Source of the DNA: Bacteroidota bacterium
Lineage (GTDB): Bacteria > Bacteroidota > Bacteroidia > Chitinophagales > Chitinophagaceae
Reading direction: 5' to 3'
Assembly: GCA_005788265.1 (NCBI GenBank)
Contig: SXYR01000096.1
Location: 1-41,345, forward strand
DNA length: 41,345 bases
Part shown: piece after piece, positions 1 through 9,992 of the stretch
Position numbering within the stretch: the first letter of the stretch is position 1
Layout of the letters: each line of letters opens with the position of its first letter
The notes under the pieces: model-generated
Told to the model about the DNA's origin: nothing
Database searches by the model: none
What the model saw: only the letters and a program-made list of their open reading frames with translations
Program-made: the position numbers and the translations under genes

Positions 1-1
1 A

Positions 2-121
2 AAGAGATCTGCTTCGGTGGATGTGCCTGACTTCACAAGAGGTGCGTGGCAATCAAATAAACCACATGACCTGACTTTGAATGGAGGAGGAAATACAGGA
101 GTAAGATCTGTATCTAAATAA
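2..121 (+). CDS. C-terminal fragment of an unidentified protein (5' end outside window)
   Basis: Open frame from base 2 ending in TAA at 119-121 (…DFTRGAWQSNKPHDLTLNGGGNTGVRSVSK*), followed directly by a terminator hairpin. Confidence 0.5.
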   Translation, partial: KRSASVDVPDFTRGAWQSNKPHDLTLNGGGNTGVRSVSK

Positions 122-127
122 GTGAAT

Positions 128-160
128 AAAAAAATCCAGGTTGATGACCTGGATTTTTTT
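128..160. terminator. Bidirectional intrinsic terminator
   Basis: Perfect inverted repeat AAAAAAATCCAGGT-TGATG-ACCTGGATTTTTTT (14-bp stem, 5-nt loop) between two convergent genes. Confidence 0.85.
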
Positions 161-169
161 ATCTCTTTG

Positions 170-3100
170 TTATTGGTTGACAATGACAGTTGGCAACTCT
201 CTCTCCCTCACTAATTTATTAAAAGCTTTGAGCCCGCTTTCTAGCAAACCCTTGAGGGTTGATATTTCAGCATCAACCTGAACAGCAAGTTCAGCGTATA
301 CATCTTTGGCTTGTTTACTTGGCGCCATGTTGCCACTGCTGGCCATATCAGAAACACCTCCAAGTTTGTCATCCAAACGAATAGGATAATTCAATACATC
401 TTGTCCGCTCTTGGCCTTGGTCTGATGCAATTTCTCTTCAATGGATGTGAGGGCTTTGCTCAAGCTGTCAGACAACTGCTTGATTTCCTTGGGGCAATCC
501 TTTCCTTGCTTGGCAACAAAATCCTTCATTTGGGTCCTGGCACTTCTGATTTGCTTGATGGCTTTCATGGTTTCATTGAACTTTCCCTGGACCTGCAGAA
601 GAAAATCCAATTGCGCTTCATAATCTGCTTGAGAGCAATGGTAATTGGGATCGGCCAATAAAGTAAAGGGCACTTCAACCGAATCTTTATCAACACGAAC
701 CACAGCAATATAATTGCCTGGAATGGCAGTGATGCTTCCAGGAACACCGTTCCATAAAATCAAATCATCAAGTCGCTCTGCGGAGGGATATTGCATGTCC
801 CAAACAAATTGATTGCTGCCATTGGTCAATTTCAAGGACTTTGTTTTGTCATCTGTTGAAACCCTGCTGATCAGTTTTTTGTTTTTGTCATATACTGCAA
901 CAGATCCATTGCTGGAGTCGGTCACAGCACCAGCATAGAAATTGATCACAGTACCTTTGGGTGGATTCAATGCAGCATTGGCCGGAGTGCCAGGCATCAT
1001 TCCCCACCTGCTCATCACTGGAGGGATGCGATAAGAAGGATTTGCATTATAAGGGTGAAGCTTTTTTGCTTTTATGGATGGATCCAGCTGTTGCACAACA
1101 GAGAGATCATCCAGTATCCAAAGCGCGCGGCCCTGTGTGGCTATAACAAGATCATTGTTTTTGATTGTCAAATCAGTAATAGGAACAACCGGCAAGTTCA
1201 ATTGAAATGAATTCCATGATGTACCATCATTGTAACTGACGTACATGCCATATTCAGTTCCGGCATACAAGAGTCCAGGACGTTTTTGATCTGCCCGCAT
1301 GACTCTTGTAAAGTGCATTGGATCGATACCGTTTGTAATAAGTTTCCATGTTTGTCCATAATCTTCTGTCTTATATATGTAGGGTGTGAAATCATCCAGC
1401 TTATATCTTGTACCAGTAATATATGCCGCTCCCCTCTTAAAGGGATCTACATCAATTGCATTCCACATCATCCATTTTGGAGCATCTTTAGGAGTTGCAT
1501 TGGTCCAGTTGACACCACCATCACGGCTGATGTGTAACAAGCCATCATCACTTCCAGCCCACAAAAGATCTTTTTCCAAGCTGCTCTCTATTGCTGTGAA
1601 GATGGTACAATAATATTCAACCGAAGTGTTATCCTTTGTAATGGGACCTCCACTTGATGCTTGTTTTGCTTTATCATTGGTTGTCAGATCTGGTGAGATT
1701 TGCTTCCAACTAGCACCTTCATTTTCTGTCACAAACAAAGCGTTGCCTGCTGCGTATAATTTCTTTGGATTGTGTGGAGAGAAGAAAATGGGAAAATTCC
1801 ACTGGAATCTGAATTTGAGTACATCTGCTCCGGCGCCCATTGGATTATCTGGCCAAACAGACACCGCTCGGTTTTCACCGGTGCGGTGATCCAATCGTGA
1901 AAGATATCCGCCGTAATTTCCACCGTATACAATATCTGAGTTGGCAGGATCTGCCACAACATATCCGCTTTCAGAACCTGCGGTAATATCCCAGTCTTGC
2001 TCAGTGATATATGATCCATATGTAGCAGATTTGATACGCAATGTTGAATTGTCTTGCTGTGCAGCCAATACACGATAAGGAAATGAATTGTCTGTACTCA
2101 CTCTGTACAATTGTGAAGTAGGCTGATTCATGTATGTGCTCCAGCTATTGGCTTCATCAAAACTTATTTGAGCTCCGCCATCATCTGCGACAATCATGCG
2201 CTTTCCATCAACTGGATCGATCCAAAGATCATGGTGATCACCATGAGGAGTTCTGAGTGACTGAAAAGTTTTACCACCATCACGGCTTTTCATAAAATTT
2301 ACGTTTGGGCAATACACCAGGTTTTCATTTTTAGGATCTACAAATACCCTCGTATAGTACCAAGCACGTTGACGAATATTATTATCGCTGCTCTGTAAAT
2401 TCCATGATTTTCCTCCATCATCACTCATATACAATCCGCCTTTTTCATTTTCAATGATGGCATAAATTTTATCGGTATTGGATGGGGCTACTGCAACACC
2501 TACAATACCCCAAATACCCTTTGGCAATCCTTTTGCAGCTGAGATATTGGTCCAGGTTTCGCCAGCATCAGTACTTTTCCAAAGTCCGCTTCCTTCTCCT
2601 CCACTTTCCAAACTAAAAGGTGTTCTAATCAATCGCCATGTGCCAGCATATAAAACTGAGGGGTTACCAGGTTCCATCACAAGATCACTGCATCCTGTTT
2701 GCTCATTTACAAACAAAACTTTTTTCCATGACTTGCCGCCATCGGTAGACTTGAAGACTCCTCTTTCGTTGTTTGGACCGAATAAATGTCCCATGACACC
2801 AACCCATAAAGTATTGGCATCATCCGGATGAACGATGATATTGGTGATATGTCTTCCATCTTTCAATCCAATATTTTTCCATGTCTTTCCTGCATCATCT
2901 GACTTCCACATTCCGCCCAATCCCTCAGCCACATTGCCCCGCATGGTATTTTCTCCTTCGCCAACATAAATGACATTCTCATTGGAGGGAGCAACCTCAA
3001 CAGATCCAATGGTTCCTCCAAAATACTTATCTGTAATATTTTTCCAATTGCTTCCGCCATCAGTTGTTTTCCAAACACCGCCGCCGGTTGCACCGAAATA

Positions 3101-3307
3101 AAAAGTGTTTTTAGACTTGTAACTTCCAGCAACAGCACCACTCCTGCCGCCGCGAAATGGACCCAATAAACGATACTTAACATTTCCAAGCAAACTCGCA
3201 TCGTAGCTTGATGGTTTGGGTGAATTGACGACTGTGTTTTTGGTTTTCTGTGCAAAGGAAGCTGCAAGCAGAAAAAGAGATACCAACAGCAAATGAATTT
3301 GTTTCAT
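170..3307 (-). CDS. VPS10/sortilin-like Asp-box (BNR) repeat beta-propeller protein, secreted
   Basis: 1045 aa, N-terminal signal peptide, about ten SxDxGxxW-type Asp-boxes (KTTDGGSNW, KSDDAGKTW, KSTDGGKSW, KSTDAGETW, MSDDGGKSW, ISRDGGVNW, KTEDYGQTW and others). Confidence 0.85.
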   Translation of the reverse strand: MKQIHLLLVSLFLLAASFAQKTKNTVVNSPKPSSYDASLLGNVKYRLLGPFRGGRSGAVAGSYKSKNTFYFGATGGGVWKTTDGGSNWKNITDKYFGGTIGSVEVAPSNENVIYVGEGENTMRGNVAEGLGGMWKSDDAGKTWKNIGLKDGRHITNIIVHPDDANTLWVGVMGHLFGPNNERGVFKSTDGGKSWKKVLFVNEQTGCSDLVMEPGNPSVLYAGTWRLIRTPFSLESGGEGSGLWKSTDAGETWTNISAAKGLPKGIWGIVGVAVAPSNTDKIYAIIENEKGGLYMSDDGGKSWNLQSSDNNIRQRAWYYTRVFVDPKNENLVYCPNVNFMKSRDGGKTFQSLRTPHGDHHDLWIDPVDGKRMIVADDGGAQISFDEANSWSTYMNQPTSQLYRVSTDNSFPYRVLAAQQDNSTLRIKSATYGSYITEQDWDITAGSESGYVVADPANSDIVYGGNYGGYLSRLDHRTGENRAVSVWPDNPMGAGADVLKFRFQWNFPIFFSPHNPKKLYAAGNALFVTENEGASWKQISPDLTTNDKAKQASSGGPITKDNTSVEYYCTIFTAIESSLEKDLLWAGSDDGLLHISRDGGVNWTNATPKDAPKWMMWNAIDVDPFKRGAAYITGTRYKLDDFTPYIYKTEDYGQTWKLITNGIDPMHFTRVMRADQKRPGLLYAGTEYGMYVSYNDGTSWNSFQLNLPVVPITDLTIKNNDLVIATQGRALWILDDLSVVQQLDPSIKAKKLHPYNANPSYRIPPVMSRWGMMPGTPANAALNPPKGTVINFYAGAVTDSSNGSVAVYDKNKKLISRVSTDDKTKSLKLTNGSNQFVWDMQYPSAERLDDLILWNGVPGSITAIPGNYIAVVRVDKDSVEVPFTLLADPNYHCSQADYEAQLDFLLQVQGKFNETMKAIKQIRSARTQMKDFVAKQGKDCPKEIKQLSDSLSKALTSIEEKLHQTKAKSGQDVLNYPIRLDDKLGGVSDMASSGNMAPSKQAKDVYAELAVQVDAEISTLKGLLESGLKAFNKLVRERELPTVIVNQ

Positions 3308-3349
3308 ATGTTCAATTTTGAGGACGATAAATATACGGCAATAATTGGA

Positions 3350-5737
3350 TCAATTGCGAACTGGCTTTCCACCCTTGAGAACACTTTGAATGCGCTCGAG
3401 TGTCTTCTTTTCACCGCATAGACTTAAGAATACTTCTCTTTCCAGATCCAATAAATATTGTTCGGATACAAATGCAGGCTCACTCAAATCTCCGCCACAC
3501 ATAATATAGGCAAGCTTTTTGGCAACCAATGCATCGTGAGCGGTTGCATATCCGCCCTGTTCCATTGCATGAACCCCAGCCATCAATGCCCCCAGTGCGG
3601 TTCTACCCAATACCTTGACATCCGTTCTTTGCTGAGGCATTACATAACCGCTGTCATTCAATTCAATAACTGATTTTTTGGCTTCACTGATTCTTCTATC
3701 TATGTTCATGATAACTTCATCCTGCCCCTTACGCATAATACCCAATTGGTAAGACTCTTTAGCTGATGTAGCAACTTTTGCTGTTGCAATGGTGATGAAT
3801 CTGTTCTTTAACGTGATGGTCTCGGGTTCGTCGGCATGCATTTCATCTGCTGCCCTTAGTGCAAATTCTTTCGAACCTCCTCCACCCGGAATCAACCCAA
3901 CACCCAGTTCAACCAATCCAATATAGGTTTCGGCTGCTGCGCAAATTTTGTCAGCATGTAAACTCAATTCACATGAACCGCCAAGTGACAAACCATGGGG
4001 TGCAACAACAACAGGAACGCTCGAATACCTTGCACGCATAGTAGTGTTTTGGAACATTCTGATGGCCATATCCAATTCATCATATTCCTGTTCGATGGCC
4101 AACATAAATATCATTCCAACATTGGCACCTGCAGAAAAATTAATACCGCTGTTGGCAATTACGAGTCCCTTGTATTTATCTTCTGCAATGGAAACACTCC
4201 TTTGAATTCCCTCCAGCACCTCACCGCCAATGCTACCCATTTTCGTATACCACTCCAGTCCAATCACATCATCACCCAGGTGGTAAGTCCTGCATGCACT
4301 GTTTTTCCAAATAGTTTGTCCCTCAAAATGCTTCATCACGATAAAGGCATTTTCCTGACCAGCGGCGTATACACTTTCCATTGATCCTTTAAGAGGAGAA
4401 TAGGCATTGCGTTTCCCATCTTTGATTTGGTAAAATGTTTGTTGGCCTTTGGCTATCATATCATCTACCCAGGCAGCAACAGAGAAGCCAGCTTTTTTCA
4501 TTTCTGTAACAGTCCTCTCAACTCCGAGCAAGTCCCATGTTTCAAATGCCCCTATCTCCCATCCAAAACCAGTCATCATTGCATCATCGATGCTGTAAAC
4601 AGTATCTGATATTTCAGGTACACGGTGTGAGATATAAGAAAATAGTTTATAGTGGAATGTTCTATAGAAGTCTCCCACCTTATCTGGAGAGGAACAGAGC
4701 ATTTTTAATCTCGCATAGAGATCATCAACTGGTTTTGCTGCATCCAAGATGGCAAATTTTGGTTTCTTTCTTGGAGCATATTCCATTGTTTTCAAATCCA
4801 GTGTGAGGATCTCTTTTTCACCTGCTGCATTCTTTGTCTTTTTAAAAAAACCTTGTCCGGTTTTATCACCCAACCACTTTCGATCATTGATGTCTTTCAG
4901 CCAAGCAGGAATCTTGAAAACTTCTCGTGCTTCATCATTGGGACAGTTTTCATACAGCCCATTTGCCACATGAACCATGGTGTCGATGCCCACCACATCA
5001 GCTGTTCTAAAAGTTGCTGATTTAGGACGTCCAATGATGGGTCCAGTCAATGCATCTACCTCGTCAATGGAGAGCCCCATTTTTTCCATCGTTTGCAAGA
5101 GCGACATGATGCCATAAATGCCGATTCGATTGGCAATGAATCCTGGTGTGTCTTTACAAAGCACCGTGGTTTTACCAAGAAACAAATCACCATATTCCAT
5201 TAAAAAATCAATCACCCATTTATCTGTGAATGAGGTGGGAATGATTTCCAACAAACGGAGGTACCTGGGAGGATTAAAAAAATGTGCCCCGCAGAAATGT
5301 TTTTTAAAATCCTCTGACCTGCCCTCTGCCATTAAATGAATGGGGATGCCAGATGTGTTTGAAGTTATGATGGTACCGGGCCTTCTGAACTTTTCAACCC
5401 GATCATAGAGTTGTTTTTTGATATCCAGTCTTTCGACTATCACTTCCAAAATCCAATCACATTGATTGATGAGAGATAAATCATCATCAAAATTTCCAGT
5501 GGCAATCAACTTGGAAACATCTTTTGTAAATACCGGAGAAGGATTTGATTTGATTGCTGTTGCCAAAGCATCATTTACCAATTTGTTTTTGACCGACTTT
5601 TGGTCTTCCGCTTTTGAAGCGGGGGCTGGAATGTCCAAAAGCAATACTTGGATACCAATATTCGCAAAATGACAGGCGATACGCGATCCCATCACTCCAC
5701 TACCCAAAACAGCTACTTTTTTTATGCTGGGTTTCAT
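3350..5737 (-). CDS. 3-hydroxyacyl-CoA dehydrogenase / enoyl-CoA hydratase fusion (FadN-type domain order)
   Basis: 795 aa; N-terminal NAD-binding motif VAVLGSGVMGSRIACHFA, HAD domain, then C-terminal crotonase domain with GGSCELSLHADKI…GLVELGVGLIPGGGG. Confidence 0.9.
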   Translation of the reverse strand: MKPSIKKVAVLGSGVMGSRIACHFANIGIQVLLLDIPAPASKAEDQKSVKNKLVNDALATAIKSNPSPVFTKDVSKLIATGNFDDDLSLINQCDWILEVIVERLDIKKQLYDRVEKFRRPGTIITSNTSGIPIHLMAEGRSEDFKKHFCGAHFFNPPRYLRLLEIIPTSFTDKWVIDFLMEYGDLFLGKTTVLCKDTPGFIANRIGIYGIMSLLQTMEKMGLSIDEVDALTGPIIGRPKSATFRTADVVGIDTMVHVANGLYENCPNDEAREVFKIPAWLKDINDRKWLGDKTGQGFFKKTKNAAGEKEILTLDLKTMEYAPRKKPKFAILDAAKPVDDLYARLKMLCSSPDKVGDFYRTFHYKLFSYISHRVPEISDTVYSIDDAMMTGFGWEIGAFETWDLLGVERTVTEMKKAGFSVAAWVDDMIAKGQQTFYQIKDGKRNAYSPLKGSMESVYAAGQENAFIVMKHFEGQTIWKNSACRTYHLGDDVIGLEWYTKMGSIGGEVLEGIQRSVSIAEDKYKGLVIANSGINFSAGANVGMIFMLAIEQEYDELDMAIRMFQNTTMRARYSSVPVVVAPHGLSLGGSCELSLHADKICAAAETYIGLVELGVGLIPGGGGSKEFALRAADEMHADEPETITLKNRFITIATAKVATSAKESYQLGIMRKGQDEVIMNIDRRISEAKKSVIELNDSGYVMPQQRTDVKVLGRTALGALMAGVHAMEQGGYATAHDALVAKKLAYIMCGGDLSEPAFVSEQYLLDLEREVFLSLCGEKKTLERIQSVLKGGKPVRN

Positions 5738-5840
5738 GTCTAGAAACTTTATAGTATTAGAAAATCATGCATGCAAATGCACGTATGACATGACTTAAAG
5801 TTACAGCATTTTGGAATGGATATTTTTGGAAAATGGTTGC

Positions 5841-7949
5841 TTATGAAACCTTCCATCCCCCTTTGGACAGGCTCCCTGCATCTGCGAAATACAACTTGCC
5901 AGAAAGATCTTCGGCCATCAGGATCATCCCATTGCTGTCTATACCACGCATTTTTCTTGGAGCCAGATTGGCAACAACGATCACCTGTTTTCCAACAACT
6001 TCCTCTGGAGAAAAATGCATGGCAATTCCAGAAAGGATGGTACGTTTTTCGAAACCCAGATCTACTTCTAATTGCAGCAATTTGTCGGCCTTGGGTACTT
6101 TTTGCGCAGAAAGAATTATGCCTGTTCGAAGATCAATTTTCCCAAAATCATCTATGGTGATTTCAGGCTTGAGTGGCAAAAAGGCATTTTCACTTGCTGA
6201 TGCAGAAGATTCAGTTGTTGACATAGATGCTGATTTCAATTTATTAATTTGAGTAGTTACCTCTTCATCTTCAATTTTTCTGAACAACAATTGCGGCTCA
6301 CGCAAACTGTAGCCAACACTTAACAACTTCAGTCCGCCTGCATTTGACCAATCAAGCATTTTTTCTACCACTTTCATCATCTTACACATTTGAACAGCAG
6401 TACTTGGGAGAAATGGATGGATCAAGATGGCAAGATTGGCAGTCAGCTGCAAACAATTATGAAGACAATTATCGATTGCCAGCTGCCCCAAAGGATTTTC
6501 CTTAACAGTTTTGGCCTTTATCCAGGGTTCTTTTTCCTGCATGTACTTATTTCCTTTGCGCGCAAGATCTATCACTTCAAACAATGCTTCACGGAATCGA
6601 TAATGCTCGATTGAATCTTCCACTTTTTTCTTTGCGGCCTGTATGTCTTCGCGAAGCTGTCTATCGATTGCATCTTCAGCATCTGGATGATAAGCCGGAA
6701 CCTTACCTGCGCATAACTTATGCATAAGCACAAAAGTCCTATTCACGAAATTTCCAAAAACAGCCACAAGCTCGCTGTTGACAGCATCCTGAAAGCCTTT
6801 CCATGTAAATTCACTGTCCTTTGTTTCCGGTGCAATTTGTGTTAAATAATAACGCAGCATATCAACGCATTGGTCCCCTCCATTGTCTTTTTTCACAAAA
6901 TCATTGATATAATCTCTCATTTCAAGCTTCCAATTTCTGCTTGTACTCATTTTGTCGCCTTCCAAATTCAGAAACTCATTTGCAGGAACACTGGTTGGAA
7001 GAATATTACCATGAAGCTTGAGCATGACCGGAAAGATGATGCAATGAAAAACTATATTATCCTTACCGATAAAATGGACCAATTGGGTATCGGCATCATA
7101 CCAGTAGGGCTTCCAGTCCTTGTTATGATCGATCGCCCATTGTTTGGTGGCAGAAATATAACCGATGGGTGCATCAAACCATACATAGAGCACTTTCCCT
7201 TCTGCATCTTTGAGTGGAACTTTGATACCCCAATCCAAATCACGTGTTACTGCCCTCGATTGGAGCCCGCCGTCAATCCAACTTTTGCATTGCCCTACCA
7301 CAGAGGCACGCCAGTCATCTTTATGCTGTTGCAAGATCCATTCACGTAAAAAATTTTCATGTGCTGCAAGAGGAAGATACCAATGAGTTGTTTTCTTTTT
7401 GACTGGTTTATTTCCGCTGATGGTGCTGACCGGATTGATCAGTTCATCAGGACTCAAAGCAGAGCCACATGTTTCACATTGATCACCATAAGCACGATCG
7501 CTTTTGCACTTAGGACAGGTGCCTTTTATAAACCGATCAGCTAAAAAAGTATTGGAAGCTTCGTCATAGAATTGCTCGGTTTCTTTGGTCTCCAATTCAT
7601 TTCTATCAAGCAAAAAAGAGAAAAACTCCCTTGCTGTTTCGTGATGCAATTTGGAAGAGGTACGGTCGTATACATCAAAACTGATGTGAAGATCAGAAAA
7701 ATCTTCTTTCATCGCCTGGTGATACTTATCGATGATCTCTTGAGCAGTTGTATGCTCCTTCATCGCTTGGATGGGAATGGCAGTTCCGTGTTCATCACTT
7801 CCACAAACAAAGACTACATCGCGTTGTTGAGAACGCAAATACCTTACATAAATATCGGCAGGAATGTATGCGCCTGCAAGATGGCCAATATGTTTTAATC
7901 CATTGGCATAAGGAAGTGCGGAAGTTATCAAATATCTCTTAGGCTGCAT
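5841..7949 (-). CDS. metG: Methionyl-tRNA synthetase with C-terminal tRNA-binding (EMAP-II-like) domain
   Basis: HIGH-type motif ANGLKHIGHLAG, Zn knuckle CPKC…CETC, KMSTS motif, C-terminal IDDFGKIDLRTGIILSAQKVPKADKLLQLEVDLG domain. Confidence 0.97.
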   Translation of the reverse strand: MQPKRYLITSALPYANGLKHIGHLAGAYIPADIYVRYLRSQQRDVVFVCGSDEHGTAIPIQAMKEHTTAQEIIDKYHQAMKEDFSDLHISFDVYDRTSSKLHHETAREFFSFLLDRNELETKETEQFYDEASNTFLADRFIKGTCPKCKSDRAYGDQCETCGSALSPDELINPVSTISGNKPVKKKTTHWYLPLAAHENFLREWILQQHKDDWRASVVGQCKSWIDGGLQSRAVTRDLDWGIKVPLKDAEGKVLYVWFDAPIGYISATKQWAIDHNKDWKPYWYDADTQLVHFIGKDNIVFHCIIFPVMLKLHGNILPTSVPANEFLNLEGDKMSTSRNWKLEMRDYINDFVKKDNGGDQCVDMLRYYLTQIAPETKDSEFTWKGFQDAVNSELVAVFGNFVNRTFVLMHKLCAGKVPAYHPDAEDAIDRQLREDIQAAKKKVEDSIEHYRFREALFEVIDLARKGNKYMQEKEPWIKAKTVKENPLGQLAIDNCLHNCLQLTANLAILIHPFLPSTAVQMCKMMKVVEKMLDWSNAGGLKLLSVGYSLREPQLLFRKIEDEEVTTQINKLKSASMSTTESSASASENAFLPLKPEITIDDFGKIDLRTGIILSAQKVPKADKLLQLEVDLGFEKRTILSGIAMHFSPEEVVGKQVIVVANLAPRKMRGIDSNGMILMAEDLSGKLYFADAGSLSKGGWKVS

Positions 7950-7970
7950 GTAATAGATTCACTGTGACTG

Positions 7971-7978
7971 CAAAAATA
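7971..7978 (-). promoter_or_regulatory. Candidate Bacteroidetes -7 element (TATTTTTG) for metG
   Basis: Exact match to TAnnTTTG on the minus strand, about 20 nt upstream of the metG ATG; -33 element not clear. Confidence 0.4.
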
Positions 7979-8035
7979 ATCAAATGCGGTGAAAGGGTCT
8001 GCTTGATTTTAGAGAATTGACATTACTTTTATAGC

Positions 8036-8944
8036 ATGAAAGTTCCACCATTCTTAAAAACCGGTGATACCATTGGCATTGTTTGTCCTGCTGCTTATAT
8101 GCCGAAAGACAAAATAGCTGCATGCGTGTCCACACTCAAAAAATGGGGGTATAAAGTCAAGGTCGGTAAAACAGTTGGCGGAAAATCAGCCAATTATTTT
8201 TCAGGAACCGACAAGGAACGATTGAATGATCTGCAATCGATGCTCGATGATAAAAATATCAAAGCCATCATTTTTGGACGAGGAGGATATGGCACGAGCA
8301 GGATATTGGATCAAATCAATTTCAAATCCTTTATCTCAAAACCCAAATGGATTGTTGGATTCAGTGATATCACGTTGTTGCATACTTACATGCAGAAAAA
8401 TATTAAAATTTCATCGGTACATGGTCCTATGTGTGGTGCTTTCAACCACGACAAGGGAGAAAATATGTTTACCCTTTCACTGAAAGATGTGCTCGAAGGC
8501 AAACCAACTGTTTTTCAGGCTGAGTATCATTCCTTGAACAATCCGGGCAAGACAACTGCCAGCATAACAGGTGGTAATTTGTGTTTGCTGGCACATGGAA
8601 TAGGCACAAATGCAGAAGTTGATACAAAAGGAAAAATATTATTCATTGAAGATGTTGGAGAACAACTTTATAATATTGACCGCATGATGCTTCAGCTGAA
8701 AAGAAGTGGAAAGTTTGAACAGTTAAAGGGATTGATTGTAGGGGGATTTACAGACTGCAAGAACACTGACAGAATTTTTGGAAAGGATGCATATGAGATC
8801 ATTTTTGAACAAATCCAAGAATTTGATTTTCCTACCTGTTTTGGCTTCCCCATCAGTCATGAAAAAGAAAACGTTGCTATCCAAATGGGAATGAAATATA
8901 CACTGGAAGTAAATGCCTACCAAGCAATACTTTCTACTGTTTAG
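8036..8944 (+). CDS. LD-carboxypeptidase (peptidase S66 / MccF-like)
   Basis: 302 aa; GDTIGIVCPAAYM, IIFGRGGYGTSRIL, WIVGFSDITLLH, HGPM, GGNLCLL and LFIEDVGEQLYNIDRM motifs. Confidence 0.92.
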   Translation: MKVPPFLKTGDTIGIVCPAAYMPKDKIAACVSTLKKWGYKVKVGKTVGGKSANYFSGTDKERLNDLQSMLDDKNIKAIIFGRGGYGTSRILDQINFKSFISKPKWIVGFSDITLLHTYMQKNIKISSVHGPMCGAFNHDKGENMFTLSLKDVLEGKPTVFQAEYHSLNNPGKTTASITGGNLCLLAHGIGTNAEVDTKGKILFIEDVGEQLYNIDRMMLQLKRSGKFEQLKGLIVGGFTDCKNTDRIFGKDAYEIIFEQIQEFDFPTCFGFPISHEKENVAIQMGMKYTLEVNAYQAILSTV

Positions 8945-9894
8945 CCAATAAGATGTCGCAAGGCGCTGTTGATATTTGAATAGATAAAGTTGAATCCCGT
9001 TGATTGAATTTTACCAGCATCCACCGTTGCACTTTTCAGTACTTCAATGCTCATTTCACCCAATACCCACTTTAAAAGAAAAGATGGTACTTTAAAAGGA
9101 ATAAACATTTTTCCGTTCATTGCATGCGCAATTCCCAAAACCATTTGCTTGTTTGATGCGGGTTCAGGTGCAACCAAATTGTATACACCATTCAATTCCG
9201 TGGTTTCAATGGCGTGCAAGAAAGCCCTGCAGAGATCATCAATATGAATCCAACTGTATACTTGATTGCCTGTTCCGAGTATTGCTGCGATTCCAAACCT
9301 TACAGGCCGCTTGAATTCAACCAATGCACCACCCTCATTGCTCAAAGCAAGTCCCAACCTGAATTTCACGAGACGCTTCCCCAATGAACTTATCGGATCA
9401 ATGCTCTCTTCCCAGGCCTTGCAGGTTTCACCGAGAAAATCCATCGATACCGGATCTGTTTCTTTGAAGGGTGCTCCTGTATCGGAGCCGTACCATCCAA
9501 TTGCAGATGCACTGATGACAGCTTTTACTTTATTGGGTTGACCAGATAATGTACGGAACAATAAGTCGCTGGATGCTGTTCTGCTCTTTTTTATTTCCTC
9601 TTTTCTTTTTTTACTCCACCGCTTTTTAGCAACTCCCTCTCCTGCCAGATGCACAATATAATCAGCTTGTGCAATCGCCTGCGGATCAATGAACATCTTT
9701 TCTGTGTCCCATCGAGCATAAAAAATTTTTCCGCTCGGACGAAAACTATTTTGCTGGGAAGTTGCCTTGTAAGCAGATGCAGTTTCAATTGGATTACGGG
9801 ACAATATGATGACATCATAACCCTGCTGCAGCAGCAACCTGCTCAGGGCTGTTCCAATCATTCCGGTTCCGCCTGTAATAAGTACCGTTGGCAT
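8941..9894 (-). CDS. TIGR01777-family NAD-dependent epimerase (SDR39U1-like)
   Basis: MPTVLITGGTGMIGTALSRLLL N-terminus, SASAIGWYGSDTGAPFKET, SWIHIDDL. The ORF track starts at 9954; ATG at 9894 is preferred because the first 20 codons precede the Rossmann motif and overlap a terminator. Confidence 0.88.
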   Translation of the reverse strand: MPTVLITGGTGMIGTALSRLLLQQGYDVIILSRNPIETASAYKATSQQNSFRPSGKIFYARWDTEKMFIDPQAIAQADYIVHLAGEGVAKKRWSKKRKEEIKKSRTASSDLLFRTLSGQPNKVKAVISASAIGWYGSDTGAPFKETDPVSMDFLGETCKAWEESIDPISSLGKRLVKFRLGLALSNEGGALVEFKRPVRFGIAAILGTGNQVYSWIHIDDLCRAFLHAIETTELNGVYNLVAPEPASNKQMVLGIAHAMNGKMFIPFKVPSFLLKWVLGEMSIEVLKSATVDAGKIQSTGFNFIYSNINSALRHLIG

Positions 9895-9940
9895 TGGGGA
9901 AATTTTTACAAAAATACACCAAGAAAGAAGATTACAATAA

Positions 9941-9965
9941 ACAAAAAGCCCCATAGAGATGGGGC
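9941..9965 (-). terminator. Intrinsic terminator of the dcw operon, downstream of ftsZ
   Basis: Minus strand: GCCCCAT-CTCT-ATGGGGC followed by TTTTTGTTT; 28 nt past the ftsZ stop. Confidence 0.75.
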
Positions 9966-9992
9966 CAGCTGTTTGTTTTGGTCATGTTGATA

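Noticed and set aside
2863-3267. 134-aa minus-strand ORF inside the Asp-box gene
   Set aside because: Alternative frame of the real CDS, which has clear repeat motifs.
5767-5790. TGCATGCA / CATGAC repeats upstream of the FadN-type gene
   Set aside because: Short palindromes in a ~100-bp intergenic region; no phasing or arm length that exceeds chance.
6870-7349. 159-aa plus-strand ORF antisense to metG
   Set aside because: Metg motifs (KMSTS, Zn knuckle) establish the minus-strand frame; antisense ORF has no recognisable features.
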